Positions 11,734 to 21,419 of a stretch of 25,960 nt of DNA are shown here, piece after piece. How positions within the stretch are numbered: position 1 is the first letter of the stretch; each line of letters opens with the position of its first letter. Both the position numbers and the translations under genes were made by a program. Source of the stretch: Acanthaster planci (taxonomy: Eukaryota; Echinodermata; Asteroidea; Valvatida; Acanthasteridae); assembly GCF_001949145.1 (NCBI RefSeq), contig NW_019091371.1:1773935-1799894 (forward strand), given 5' to 3'. The notes below the pieces were generated by a model that did not search any database, was not told the origin of the DNA, and worked only from the letters and a program-made list of their open reading frames with translations.

Positions 11734-11822
11734 AGATCAACCCCACTATCAGTCTCCCAATCCAGTAGCTGGTCCCTGGTCCAGTAGGACAGGGGTTTTT
11801 GCTTACTGGGTACCTTTTTCAC
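11520..11822 (-). CDS. Unidentified 100-codon ORF overlapping the inverted-repeat arm
   Basis: An open minus-strand frame of 100 codons starting MKKVPSKQKPLSYWTRDQLL, containing DSGVDLIFLTKDKIYSLPV and a basic YKKKRKS stretch. It spans the right arm of the inverted repeat, including the ~100-bp segment missing from the left arm. The sequence has a protein-like mix of residues, but I recognise no domain, and no splice or start context supports expression. It could be a fragment of a transposon protein. Chance is a serious alternative. Confidence 0.2.
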   Translation of the reverse strand: MKKVPSKQKPLSYWTRDQLLDWETDSGVDLIFLTKDKIYSLPVARVNAGSHFVQLDVTMCISKIHDSVISYIRRSSVRYKKKRKSTLAFQPYPFVNTDFV

Positions 11823-12595
11823 ACCGGATCTAAATGGTCACCGTCCCTTAGATTTTCTTCTTGCTGTAGTAATATGTCAAGGGAGTTAATAAAAGGCATC
11901 CATTGAAGCTGGACACATTCAATAGTATCCCAATGGGTTGCGCCTAGTCCCAGCAATAAGGTTTTTGACAAAGAACCAGACTCTTACATTTGACCTCCAA
12001 GACATCTTTGTTCCAATTATGGAATCTCACTCAGGGATACCCCCTGACAAGCTCTAGTGCCCAGTAATAATCCTATAGAGGTATTGAAGAATGCTGTTAA
12101 GTTGCACATCAGTTCATAGCATTGACTAACCCTCATCAGTTAGCCAAGAGTGACACCATAGCATGTTGTAAAGTTTCAACCACTCAAATTTGCAAACCTA
12201 GACTAGCCAATTCCCTTCTGATGGACAGGTTTGACAAAAGATATGAGCACAAGAAGCCAGAGCTGTGTCCATATGGTGGCCTTACTTTAAGGGTGTATCA
12301 GTTACTGAGATCTGCCAGGCGGTATGCTGGAAGTCACCTTTCACCTTCTCATCTTGCTATATGAAAGACATTTATTATAGTCGGATGGCATTTCAGGCAG
12401 AAAGTGCAGATGATAGCAAAATCAGCAACACAAAGTTACACCTCAACAAGGGATGCCCCCGAGACAAAATGTACTACCTCCAGATCTGATGGCGTCCCTT
12501 ATCAAATCTCCGTTACTATCAGAGGAATAGTATTATTATGGGAATGATATTTCCCATGATGAGTTTCCCAGTGTTCATTTCCAGGAGGTTATACT
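11740..12595. other. UTP14 intron 1, no recognised gene
   Basis: Holds an 80-codon + strand frame (12122-12364) without a recognisable domain. Otherwise unique-looking. Confidence 0.35.
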
Positions 12596-12598
12596 GCC

Positions 12599-12657
12599 TT
12601 AACCCTAACAGTCCTCAGTCCTCCAACTGGTGAAGGATTGAGAAGTGTTAGGGTTAA
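12599..12657. repeat. 59-bp imperfect palindrome ending in TTAACCCTAACA
   Basis: TTAACCCTAACA (12599-12610) and its exact complement (12646-12657) bound a hairpin whose inner stem continues with about 11 of 15 pairs. Related TTAACCCTAA words occur at about 12773 and near 25854. This looks like a tiny foldback repeat. The TTAGGG match is only one unit long, so it is not a telomeric array. Confidence 0.7.
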
Positions 12658-12771
12658 AATACCCACCAACAAGATGCTGCTCTGCATAGGTAGATGTTAC
12701 TTTGGTAAGAAGAATGTTGTAGACTGCCCCATCCTTTCCCAGTAGTGTGGGAGGAGACTGCTGGAGAATAC

Positions 12772-12930
12772 TTTAACCCTAATAGCACTCTCTGCGATGG
12801 CTCCAGTGCAGGAGCGCCTATGAAAAGATTTTCAGTTGATCAAACTTTAGCAAATGGCTTGACAGAGTTAAGGAAAGTTGCACAGGCAGGTAGATGCTAT
12901 TTGGATGAGTATTATCTGATAGACTTGTCC
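12772..12930 (+). repeat. Diverged copy of a dispersed repeat shared with 22255-22405
   Basis: The two regions share, in order, GTTGATCAA, TTTTAGCAAATGGC-like sequence, AAGGAAA-TTGCA, and a ...GGTAG... end. Similarity is moderate, and the 76-codon ORF across this copy (12745-12975) is therefore probably not a gene. It lies in intron 1 just before the second UTP14 exon. Confidence 0.45.
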
Positions 12931-13046
12931 CACACTGTTGTGGAAGGGAATTCAAATGGAAATAGCTCTCAGTGAATGATGTAATTTTTTTACACTATTG
13001 GAAATGCAACACATTTAAATTTGAATTGTTCTGATTTCCATTACAG

Positions 13047-13146
13047 GTTTGTAACAAAGGCAAAGCCTGCGCAACCTCAGCGGGTTGAAAATTTGCAGCA
13101 TGCTCTTGTTAATGAGAGTAGAAACAAGAAAATGGCAGTGCATCAG
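13047..13146 (+). CDS. UTP14: UTP14 internal exon: basic segment ending in VHQ
   Basis: A 100-nt exon between an acceptor (tttccattacag, ends 13046) and a donor (CATCAG|GTAATT). Its first base completes the AGG codon split at 6100. The rest reads FVTKAKPAQPQRVENL, then NESRNKKMAVHQ, ending in phase 0. This matches the family segment that follows the GWG-WG motif: a basic RFL-KA stretch, then N-x-x-R-N and a terminal A-HQ. Only this frame is open and family-like. A pogo-like element begins about 50 bp after the donor. Confidence 0.93.
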
Positions 13147-13197
13147 GTAATTGTCTTTTACAGCAATTTAGGAACAGTGGAATCACTGTGACAAATA

Positions 13198-13783
13198 CAG
13201 TTGAACACACTTAATACGAGCTCGAAGGGACTCTCCAAAAAACCTTGTCTTACGGTAAACCTCGTGTTATACATGTTGACATTTACCCCATTCGTAAAGA
13301 GCCAGCTGGGCATCATGCACCAGCAAGCATTGTTATACACTATGGCAATGTACTGCAGGCCTACATGTACCGCATGGTACAGTATATGCTAAACAACAAT
13401 AGGTGTTGTGATGTCGCGGCATCAAAAGCGTTTTGATCACAGTGGGTCTGGTCCGAAAGAGGTGTTTTTTTTTTAAGCCTAACATGAACAATGGGTAAAC
13501 CTGACTTGAAAATAGATCCCCTCTCGCCAATTAAAAACCAACAGAAATTCCCCAATTTCAATGCCCTTTTACGTCAGGTCCTTATATGAACTGGTTCTCA
13601 AGTTAATTAAACCTTTACGTATGTGTAACATTGGGTACCAGTTACCAAAGAAAGCTTTGCCGGGCCATGCAGTGCGCATGCAGGCCCGGTGGCCGGCCAC
13701 TTACAACCACTGTTCTCTGCTGTTGCATCAAACAAGTAGGCGTATTTTAAATCATTGTTTTATTCATTCGAATCACATTTATC
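13198..13783. mobile_element. Pogo-like nonautonomous DNA element, copy 2
   Basis: Begins at CAGTTGAACACACTTAATAC directly after TA (13196-13197), with subterminal GAGCTCGAAGGGAC. This is the terminal style of pogo/Tigger-type elements. The block 13255-13370 matches 3345-3445 directly, and the core 13392-13783 matches 3524-3893 in inverted orientation. The right terminal repeat was not recognised, so the copy is probably truncated around 13783. It lies in UTP14 intron 2, 51 bp after the exon end at 13146. No transposase is encoded; the ATG ORFs here are chance frames. Confidence 0.55.
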
Positions 13784-15020
13784 TCCCCCCTCTTTCTAGT
13801 AATACTGAAGAGGGAGCAGGAACACTGTGCCCAGTCCTCGTTATCTTACTTTTTATGGCATTACCCAGGGTAGTTCCCAGAGCTAGCTCATTCCTGTTTC
13901 ACAAACTGCTTTTGATGCTCTTGGCAGACTTCAACCAGGCCTCCCAACCTTTCTGATGGTTGCGGAAAATTTCTGTTTTTCCTGTCGTTTTCCACTTTTA
14001 TGTATATATTTTCCCAAAAAAGAAAACCCCTGCGGTACTTGGTGTCTAACCCAAGCATTGCAGTATGCATTTGCAGCTCATGCATTCAATATTCAACTGT
14101 TAAGCGGCACACTCATTTGCTGGATGCAAGTCTCCATATAAATCTAATTAAGCACCCGCCTAAGTTCAAACTTTGCTCGCACAAATTAGAAATTTGAGCA
14201 AATATTCGCCCTCTAACACTTGCCACATGCATGAACAGTACTGTGCCAGCGCAATCATGTCAACTTACGCGAATTTGTTGCACGCAGTAGTGTGCACAAT
14301 TTTTTTTTATTTTGTTTCATATGTTATTACAAACAACTCAAGCATGCTTTTGTTGCTTTTAGGGTCAGTTTTAGAAGTGTTCTTTTTATTATTGAGTACA
14401 AACATATCTCATTGATTACTCCATTTAAAACAGCGCAAAAATGGCAAAATATTTCGAGGACTTGTGAAAGTTAATTTTCATACTATCACCGGTCTTTGCA
14501 CCATTCACACTTCAGATATTACATGTATAGTGGAACAATTTATGTACATGATACAAGCAAAGCATGAATTCTGTGGCATTGATGTTATAGAGGAAGAACA
14601 CAGAAGGAGTTTGAACTGTCCGGGCTGTAACATCTGGCCAATTACTGCTTTCTGGCATGCCTGGCATGTCCATAGCCAGAGTGCAGCAAACGCTTACCTT
14701 TGTACCCTATGATTGCCACCACAATTTGTTGATGGTAATCTGCATCCTTAAAACTTCGTGTACCGAGGTGTAGAAAATTGAATATTCATGCCTTTGTTGG
14801 TGCATGGTGTGATATCATGACAAAATCAAATTTAATGCTTGCGCAGTTGCTTGTATTACGCTGTCTGCCCTAAATCTTTATGTGCAGTCATTGTCCTTAA
14901 TGAGCTCTTTCTTCTGGAGTTATTTTGGGAATAGATAGCCCTGTTGTTTACAAGATTCTGTGTTTTGTTTGAATCATTATTATCATGGCATTAGTACAAA
15001 AGCGTACTTAATCAGATTTC
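13784..15020. other. UTP14 intron 2, no recognised gene
   Basis: AT-rich sequence with short ORFs (for example 14464-14712) that show no known motif. A TACATGTA is at 14520-14527. Confidence 0.4.
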
Positions 15021-15452
15021 ATGATCACTCTCTGTGATGAAATTGCGCATTTTGTTCCTAATGAACTAAGCTTTCCAGCAGTAGTGAACAGTTTGTTGGC
15101 CAGTCTCAGTCAATTTGTACCAAGAACACTGATGTATTGGATTGAGAATAAGATTACAAACTTTGCATGGATAATGGAACAGTGTATCAAACTTTTAAAA
15201 ATTTTTACGATGGGAAAAGTAGGTCTAATTTTTCTCTCCCTATTTCCTGGTAAAAGCAATAATTTGTATTTAATTGCAAGTAAAAACTACAAGTATTGCT
15301 GGGATATTACTGGCCCGACTTGTCCGGCTAAGATACAGTCAGTAATCAGGCATTTTTGGAAGGTTTTCTATTATTTGTCTGACTCGGCGGTGACCATCAT
15401 TGAACACTTTGAAGTGCCCGAGTGTAACTCTTTCAGTGTCCATCCTCTATAA
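15021..15452 (+). CDS. Unidentified 143-codon ORF
   Basis: The longest unassigned frame in intron 2, starting MITLCDEIAHFVPNELSF, with SLSQFVPRTLMYWIENKI and a Cys/Trp-containing C-terminal half. It is hydrophobic and shows no signal peptide, zinc finger or catalytic motif I can name. A 432-bp open frame in AT-rich DNA is longer than most chance frames here, but no splice-site evidence supports it. It could be part of a decayed mobile element, together with the possible B-box remnant about 200 bp downstream. Confidence 0.2.
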   Translation: MITLCDEIAHFVPNELSFPAVVNSLLASLSQFVPRTLMYWIENKITNFAWIMEQCIKLLKIFTMGKVGLIFLSLFPGKSNNLYLIASKNYKYCWDITGPTCPAKIQSVIRHFWKVFYYLSDSAVTIIEHFEVPECNSFSVHPL

Positions 15453-15634
15453 TGTCAATAACGGTGTGTGTTGTGATTGCTTTCAATTAAAATCGTAATA
15501 CAAAATGCCAAAAGCAATGCGAACAAAATAATACTAATGACAGCAGTATATACAAAGATATCAGGAGGAATGGCTGTGTATTGGACCATCGTGATCAGGG
15601 GTGAGCTATGCTCATTGCAGTGTCTGTTCTGTAG

Positions 15635-15830
15635 ACTTACTGATTAGCCATGCAGGGACTGTGCAAAGCATGTCAGCTCAAATAAGCATCATAAGTGTGT
15701 CGAGTCTGTGCGTGATGTGCCCAAATTAACAGCATTCAATGAATTTTTGCAGAAATTAGACAGGATAAAGGCTGAGGTGTATGCAATAGACTTCTTAGTG
15801 GAACATACAATCTTTCAAAGTAGTATTTAA
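15635..15830 (+). pseudogene. Possible B-box zinc-finger (TRIM-like) remnant
   Basis: One + strand frame reads CLFCRLTD, a stop, then PCRDCAKHVSSNKHHKCVES and VRDVPKLTAFNEFLQKLDRI, ending at TAA near 15830. The C-x2-C ... C-R-D-C ... H ... HHKC pattern followed by a helical, coiled-coil-like stretch resembles the B-box2 plus coiled-coil start of TRIM proteins. The spacing between the first and second cysteine pairs is not canonical, and a stop interrupts it. No RING finger was seen upstream. If real, it is a dead gene fragment. Confidence 0.3.
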
Positions 15831-16800
15831 GTAGCAAATTGACAGTTTGCGTGGAATGCGCAACTGACTCGGGACTGATCAGGGAACTTTGGAATTCAAA
15901 TGTTGGGAGGTCTGCTCAACCAACCTCAAGTTGATGTGCTGGCCATTGTAGACAGTAGACAACATTTCCACAGATTGTGTAGATGTCGCTAGCTGGATTG
16001 AAAACTTAGAGATCACTGCAACAGTCGCAGGGATGTGTGATTTCCTGTTCTACCCATTCCAGCCTGTCCTCTCTACTCACACAGTAACGAGCTTGTCATC
16101 ACAGCTATTTATAGCGGCTTCTTAGGTGGCTTTTCCTCCATTGCCTGAACTCCTATATTTAGAGGCATGTACATACATGTGTATATGCATGCATAACCAG
16201 CATGTACCCTCGTGTCATCATGGAATCTGAGTCACATCTTGCTGAAACTTACTGTAATGCCCTTGGCTTGGTTCCACTCACAGGTTTGTCAGTTAAGATG
16301 GCCTTCATCTTTGCAGCAGCCATTGCATGTTGTATGGGTGCACTCACCCACTCATACATACTGGTATTCACCTTCAATTGTGGACATGTCATTGTAAAGC
16401 CAAAACCATTGACCTCATTAAATAAAGCCTAGGGAAGTCGATGTGTAACATGGTAACTGCTGTTACTACGGATATTAAAATAATGTACAGTTGGAAGTTG
16501 TAAAAGCCTTCTGAGTCAGGCTGTAGTCCTCACCCAAATCGTGGACCTCCATACACCAACCTTTGTGTGGCGCCTGCAAACGTGGACCTCTGTGTATTTG
16601 ACTTTGCATATGCAATCATTTTTTAAAATTTACATTTTACATGAAAAAAAATTCTTTACATACACAACTAAAATTAACTCTAGAATATTTTCCCATAAAT
16701 ATTGCAATCGTTCAACGAGGTACACACCTTTGAATTAAAAACCTTCAAATGTGAACATTCCTATTTATCTAATCAGTGGCGGGACAAAAGACATGTCCTA
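15831..16800. other. UTP14 intron 2, no recognised gene
   Basis: Short ORFs at 16202-16432 and 16541-16738 have no recognisable content. No repeat family was identified. Confidence 0.4.
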
Positions 16801-16802
16801 GA

Positions 16803-16844
16803 ACGAGTCGCAATGGATGAGTCGTAATGGACGAGTCGCAGTGG
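16803..16844. repeat. 14-bp tandem repeat, three copies
   Basis: Three adjoining units: ACGAGTCGCAATGG, ATGAGTCGTAATGG and ACGAGTCGCAGTGG. They differ by one to three substitutions, with no indels. Confidence 0.9.
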
Positions 16845-17950
16845 ATATTATCCAATACCCTTGTGCAGAAAATGTTACTTATTAACAGATACAGATCTCA
16901 TTTTGCCGATATAGTAGAAAATTGTGTAAAGTTTGAAGATTTTCTCAGGACACTGACAAAAAAAGCATCTGAACTTATCTTCCTTCTTGTTTCACTACAT
17001 GATTTTGAATTACATAGTTTCACAACTGACATTTTCCGCAGTGTTACAACTTTATTCCACAATCTACTCTGTACTGTGTTTGCTGCAGACTTATCCAATA
17101 AATGGAGTTACTCTTTCCAACTATAATTTTATGAAGTAGAATTATTCTAGATTCTTTTTCTTCATCAATACTCAGGGCTTCAAATGTAACTAGCAGTCTT
17201 GGGCCGTCCCTGTGTGGATGCCTTTTGAAAATGAACGTTCTTGCAGAATCTTGATTTGCTGTGGACTTTTCTTTGGTTGAATTTTATTGATTTTATGAAT
17301 CTTTATTTGATGTAGACTCATCTACTTAAATGTTTCAATACTCTTTCAATTTTCAAATGTTATCAGTGCACACCAATTGAAACAGGCAAACTTGGCACTT
17401 ATATTTTAGATTATACCAACCTGGAAATCTTATGGAAATGTCTTTGGAGAATCCAACAAGTACAGACTAGTCAACCTTTATTTGTTAATGAGGTGAAAAA
17501 CACCCCTCTCTGTAAAATTGGACTTGTCAACTATTTCCATGTGTGTTAATCATGTTAACTACATGTATACACACCAATTCAGACATAACAAGCAAACCAG
17601 ACAAAAGCAGACAATAAAAATGTGTTGGTTCCCAGCTAATTACAGTAATTGTTCAGAATATAATAATATAATAATAATTAATTATTCATAATCACTGCCA
17701 GTTTGCGTCAAATGGTTTTTCTGGGGGGAAAAGCAATCTGTTATTGCCAAATATTATTTGTGGATCATTTTATCAGGTTATGAAATCCAAAACAGATAAA
17801 ACAGACTGGTTCTTGGTCTGTGACTTGAGATTAGACCAAAGAATTGACTAAAGACGCCATAAAATAGGGTATGGGATATAAGTGGTGGTCCAGTACTACA
17901 GCACAGTGCAGGCTTGAGGAACCCCAAATTTAAGAACTGACACACCCGAC
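16845..17950. other. UTP14 intron 2, no recognised gene
   Basis: Contains a 99-codon + strand frame (16827-17126) without a known motif and an ATAATA-type AT-rich patch at 17655-17695. No other structure seen. Confidence 0.4.
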
Positions 17951-17953
17951 TGA

Positions 17954-18388
17954 TCAGCTTCTTGTTGTCTTGCGGATCAACTTAGTGTCATGGAAAACAT
18001 TGTATTCCGAGTCTGTATCTTCATCTTCACTTCCACCACTGTAGTCACTTTCCGTCTCCATGTGATTAGTGGTGCATTTACAGCATTGACACAATGCTGT
18101 ACAGTAGACAAGTGCTTTCTTGCAGGAGCAGCATTTAGAATTACACTGTCCCTTCTTAAAGCTGCAATATACATAGCCCAAGACCGATGCAAGGGCCATG
18201 GGCATCTTAGACCAATTGATGAGCAGATGGTCATCCTTGCGAATCCAGCCGTGGAGGTCTGATGATAGTGGACAGATGTTTTGCTTCAAACATGACTTGT
18301 GAATTTGTGCCTGGTAATTTGCACGCATGACATGAAGCTGCAAATGCCCAACTACCAATCTTTGGCACCATGATTCCCACACCAACAA
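17954..18388 (-). CDS. Tesmin/TSO1-like CXC-domain protein, C-terminal fragment
   Basis: A 144-codon minus-strand frame. Residues about 17-35 read HLQLHVMRANYQAQIHKSCL, then HGWIRKDDHLLINW (about 45-59), and a cysteine-rich block (about 74-105) containing CNSKCCSCKKALVYC and CQCCKC. Its C-x-x-x-C-x-C and C-x-x-x-C-x-C spacing matches tesmin/TSO1-like CXC zinc-binding repeats. The tail is acidic (GGSEDEDTDSEYN). The RANYQA...HGW...CXC arrangement is familiar from multicopy, poorly characterised invertebrate proteins that often occur near transposons (remembered, not searched). The N-terminal part is missing: frames above 18390 are broken, although fragments there (18510-18700) may be its decayed continuation. 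Probably a pseudogene or an exon of a mobile-element gene. Confidence 0.6.
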   Translation of the reverse strand: MLVWESWCQRLVVGHLQLHVMRANYQAQIHKSCLKQNICPLSSDLHGWIRKDDHLLINWSKMPMALASVLGYVYCSFKKGQCNSKCCSCKKALVYCTALCQCCKCTTNHMETESDYSGGSEDEDTDSEYNVFHDTKLIRKTTRS

Positions 18389-18389
18389 G

Positions 18390-19730
18390 CATGGGCAAGG
18401 AACACTCTACAAATTTACTAGGAGGGCATGCTAGCATATGCCTTCCCCGATTTCACTTTTTCCAAGGGTCCTTCCAAAGTTGAGCAAGGAAACTGCTGCA
18501 TACTCCTCATCACTCCATTTTGGCCATGCGAACAATGGTTTCCTGCCTGACCAAACTACTGGTGGAGTCACCGATACTACTACCAGACAGGTTGGGCAAT
18601 ACAACAACCAAAGTCGGGTGTTCTGCACCCCGAGTTCGGACTCTCAAATGGTACTTGGCACAAATCAAGAGAATAGACCATATTCGCGGCGTCCCCAATT
18701 TCAGTCATTTTCCCCAACGTAGTGTATTTATTGGAAAATGTTAACTTCAAAGAACCATACTATATTCTACGATTTCATTCCGACCCCCCAAATCACCTGG
18801 TACCATCCCATTACGGGTTCAAAATTTATACTGTACATTCAGGAATACATCTGGAATTAGGGATGCCGCAAGTACGGTCTATTGGGGAGAAGACATTACA
18901 AGTATTTGTGACATTAGTCAAACCAATTGTGTTGAATCTAGAGACACAATAAGCCAATTGCGAGTTAAATTTGAATAAAATTTGGTACACCTTATGCTAC
19001 CTGATTGGCGTCTTGCAAGCAGACTGTGTTCATGGCAAGACAGTTGTCCCACCAGTAGTGCCAAAGGCAACAGGTTCTTAACCAAGATGGACTGCTACCA
19101 AGGCATCTTTACAGTAAGCCTGTTCAGTATTAATTTCTTTTTATATCGCGATATCATCGTGTTGACATCATTTTTCATTCATAAAATAAACAACCGAAAT
19201 CATCACTATGCCTTGAGAGCCACTTAATAAAAAACAAATGATGCATATGTATTATATCTCTATATGTAGAACTCCAATGCTGGTGGAAAGCAAATATCAA
19301 CATTGAAATTGTGGACATTAAGTTATCATATAATATCATGGTGCTGTATTGAAAAAGCCATTTCCAAGCACACATTAGTGCTGTAGTGGTAAAGTTCACT
19401 CAATAAGGCAACCCCCTAAATGGACAGAGTGCATATGTGTTACAAGAGGGGGTGCTGGTCTTGATGCCCTCACCTCATTATGGTATGACGATCTTGTGAG
19501 TCCCTGAGTGAGAGAGCAGACTTAGCTGGAGTTTACTTTACAATACATAATACACGCATGTAGAGTCTGTTGGTTTGGTTCCACCCCCCAATACTTGTAA
19601 GACCCTTGCAGCTGCTTGGGCTCAACAGTGAGTTTATGGTTAGAGGTTTACAATGGAGTATTTGTGTGGCCTAAATGCAGTAATGGAGGGCTCAACAGGC
19701 GGTGCATGTACAGTACATCCTTTGGAGCTT
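18390..19730. other. UTP14 intron 2, decayed or unassigned sequence
   Basis: Several overlapping open frames at 18430-18950 on both strands may reflect former coding sequence upstream of the CXC fragment, but no single frame is convincing. The remainder is AT-rich and unassigned. Confidence 0.3.
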
Positions 19731-19734
19731 ATCA

Positions 19735-20520
19735 CGATAATTTTCAGTGTATCGATTACACAATATCACGATACATGTTTTTACGAATGATACGGTATCT
19801 GATATCAATATCATATTGTCATATCAAACAGGCTTACTTGACAGCACCTCATAGTGAGTTCCCAGAAATTACTACAACCTTAGTGATTGCTCTTCTGTTC
19901 ATCCTCCCTTGTACACTTATGATTTATCTGGTGCATTATTATTATTTTTTATTATTATTTATTCGGCCAAACAAAAGTGAACAAAAAATTTTAAAAAATA
20001 AATTAAAAAAGCATGAACATGTATATTTTTTAAAAAGGCAAACATCAAAAAACAAACCAAAAGAACCCACTTTCATGTGGCCAGGATTAACAAAAAAGAA
20101 AATAAACCACTGTAGCTCAAAAGCCAATTAATCCATCCTTAAAGTGGAACCAAAAACCTTAAGGGAAGAAACTATAATGGCAAGAGAATCACTGGGGAAA
20201 AAAAGTAGTATAAGAAGTATTGAAAAACAAAACCATGAATACGATGAGACTAGAATCCTTAATTGGTGGCCTAAAAATTGGGATATTGCATAAGGGAAAA
20301 GAATGGTGAATTGAAAAAAAAAAGATCCGTTTGAGTTACAGATGTAATTGCATTTCTCAAGGATATATCAAAGGAAATCTCAATAAAATGTCAAAATAGA
20401 AATGATGTATGAAGAATAATAGAACTATAAATAGAAAGGATAATGGCTTAAAAATACAATAAAATCAATATTGATAAGATTATGGCAAGTAAAGGACATG
20501 TTTTTACTTAAATACCTTTC
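19735..20520. repeat. ATCGATA-type and A-rich low-complexity tract
   Basis: 19735-19825 has interspersed TATCACGATA, ATCGAT, ATATCACGATA and GATATCAATATCATA words, a style common in terminal regions of nonautonomous DNA transposons. 19930-19965 is a TTATTATTATT microsatellite. 19970-20510 is strongly A-rich on the + strand. The 171-codon frame crossing this tract (19616-20131) is explained by its composition. Confidence 0.5.
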
Positions 20521-20639
20521 TATTCTAGAATATAGATGGTTGAAAACAAGTGTATCCATGTGACGAGTGTTGACAGAAGTATTTAGGTTGACGATTGGAC
20601 AATTAATTAACCTGCACAGACATTTTGCTGTAAACTGAG

Positions 20640-21320
20640 TCTTTACCTTCGAAATTCAAGGGTTTGCCAGTTCAGGGTTCTGAGTCTATCTTCATATGAC
20701 ATGTCTCCTCTCTGCTGTTTGAGGAACATCCTGGTTGCTCTCCTTTGAACCCGTTCAAGTTTAGATGACAGAGATTCTGTATATGGGTACCAGGTAGGCA
20801 GTCCATATTCAAGGATGGGCACAACAAGGGTTCTGTACAAAGACATCAAGGCACTTGTAGACTTCCACCTGCAGTATGCCAAATGAAACCTAGTGTCTTA
20901 GTTGCCTTAGCAACCACACTGTTAATGTGGTCATTCCAGGTGAGGGTATTGTTGATTGTGACTCCAAGGTACTTGTACAAGGTTGTAGTGCAAGGGGAGA
21001 TCCGTGAAGTGAATACTCTGGTATGACATTAATGTTGTCAGCGACTACCCTTTCCAAAACTTTGCAGACAATGGAAGTTAGAAGTACAGGACGATAATTT
21101 TCTATGAGTGTTCGTTTGCCAGATTTGAAGACATGGGCAACATTGGATAACTTCCAAGCCATTGGGAGTGTGCCAGATGAAAGCGAGTAGTTCCTCACAT
21201 GAAGTAATGGCGAAGCAATGGAGGTTGCAGCTACACATAGAACAGTTGGTTAGATTCCGTTGGGACCGGGTGCCTTGTGAGGGTCAAGATTTTTTAATAA
21301 CTTCAAAAGCCATCCTAGTT
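20640..21320 (-). mobile_element. Non-LTR retrotransposon (LINE) reverse transcriptase, internally deleted
   Basis: Minus-strand relic readable in pieces from 21315 down: LLKNLDPHKAPGPNGI, then SLSSGTLPMAWKLSNVAHVF, FKSGKRTLIENYRPVLL, TSIVCKVLERVV, YKYLGVTINNTLTWNDHI, and finally SLYRTLVVPILEYG with LERVQRRATRMF. These are the standard blocks of LINE reverse transcriptases of the CR1/Jockey/L2 kind; the clade is not resolved. The piece after LERVVADNI (about 21030) jumps directly to SPCTTTLYKYLGV, so roughly 150 residues including the palm with the YxDD are deleted. A one-base frameshift lies near 20885. It ends at about 20640 and is non-functional. Confidence 0.88.
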
Positions 21321-21419
21321 CAATTTGAAGTGGCAACAGTTCAGGAATGGGTAGATTGCAGGGTGATGGTGTTACTGGGCAAGATCCAGGAGGAGAATGG
21401 ACTGATATTCCAATGATAA

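Noticed and set aside
12599-12657. Telomeric repeat insertion
   Set aside because: Only one TTAGGG unit is present in each arm, and it is explained by the palindrome.
12745-12975. 76-codon ORF as a small gene
   Set aside because: It overlaps a dispersed repeat shared with 22255-22405 and has no conserved motif.
13201-13956. Several overlapping ORFs on both strands
   Set aside because: They lie mostly in the pogo-like element copy; matching frames in the copy at 3300-3900 are not conserved as protein.
18438-18952. + strand ORFs opposite the CXC fragment
   Set aside because: No motif, overlapping frames on both strands, and the recognisable coding signal nearby is on the minus strand.
19616-20131. 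171-codon + strand ORF
   Set aside because: It runs through ATCGATA-type repeats, a TTA microsatellite and an A-rich tract. The Lys-rich half is what A-rich sequence encodes by chance.
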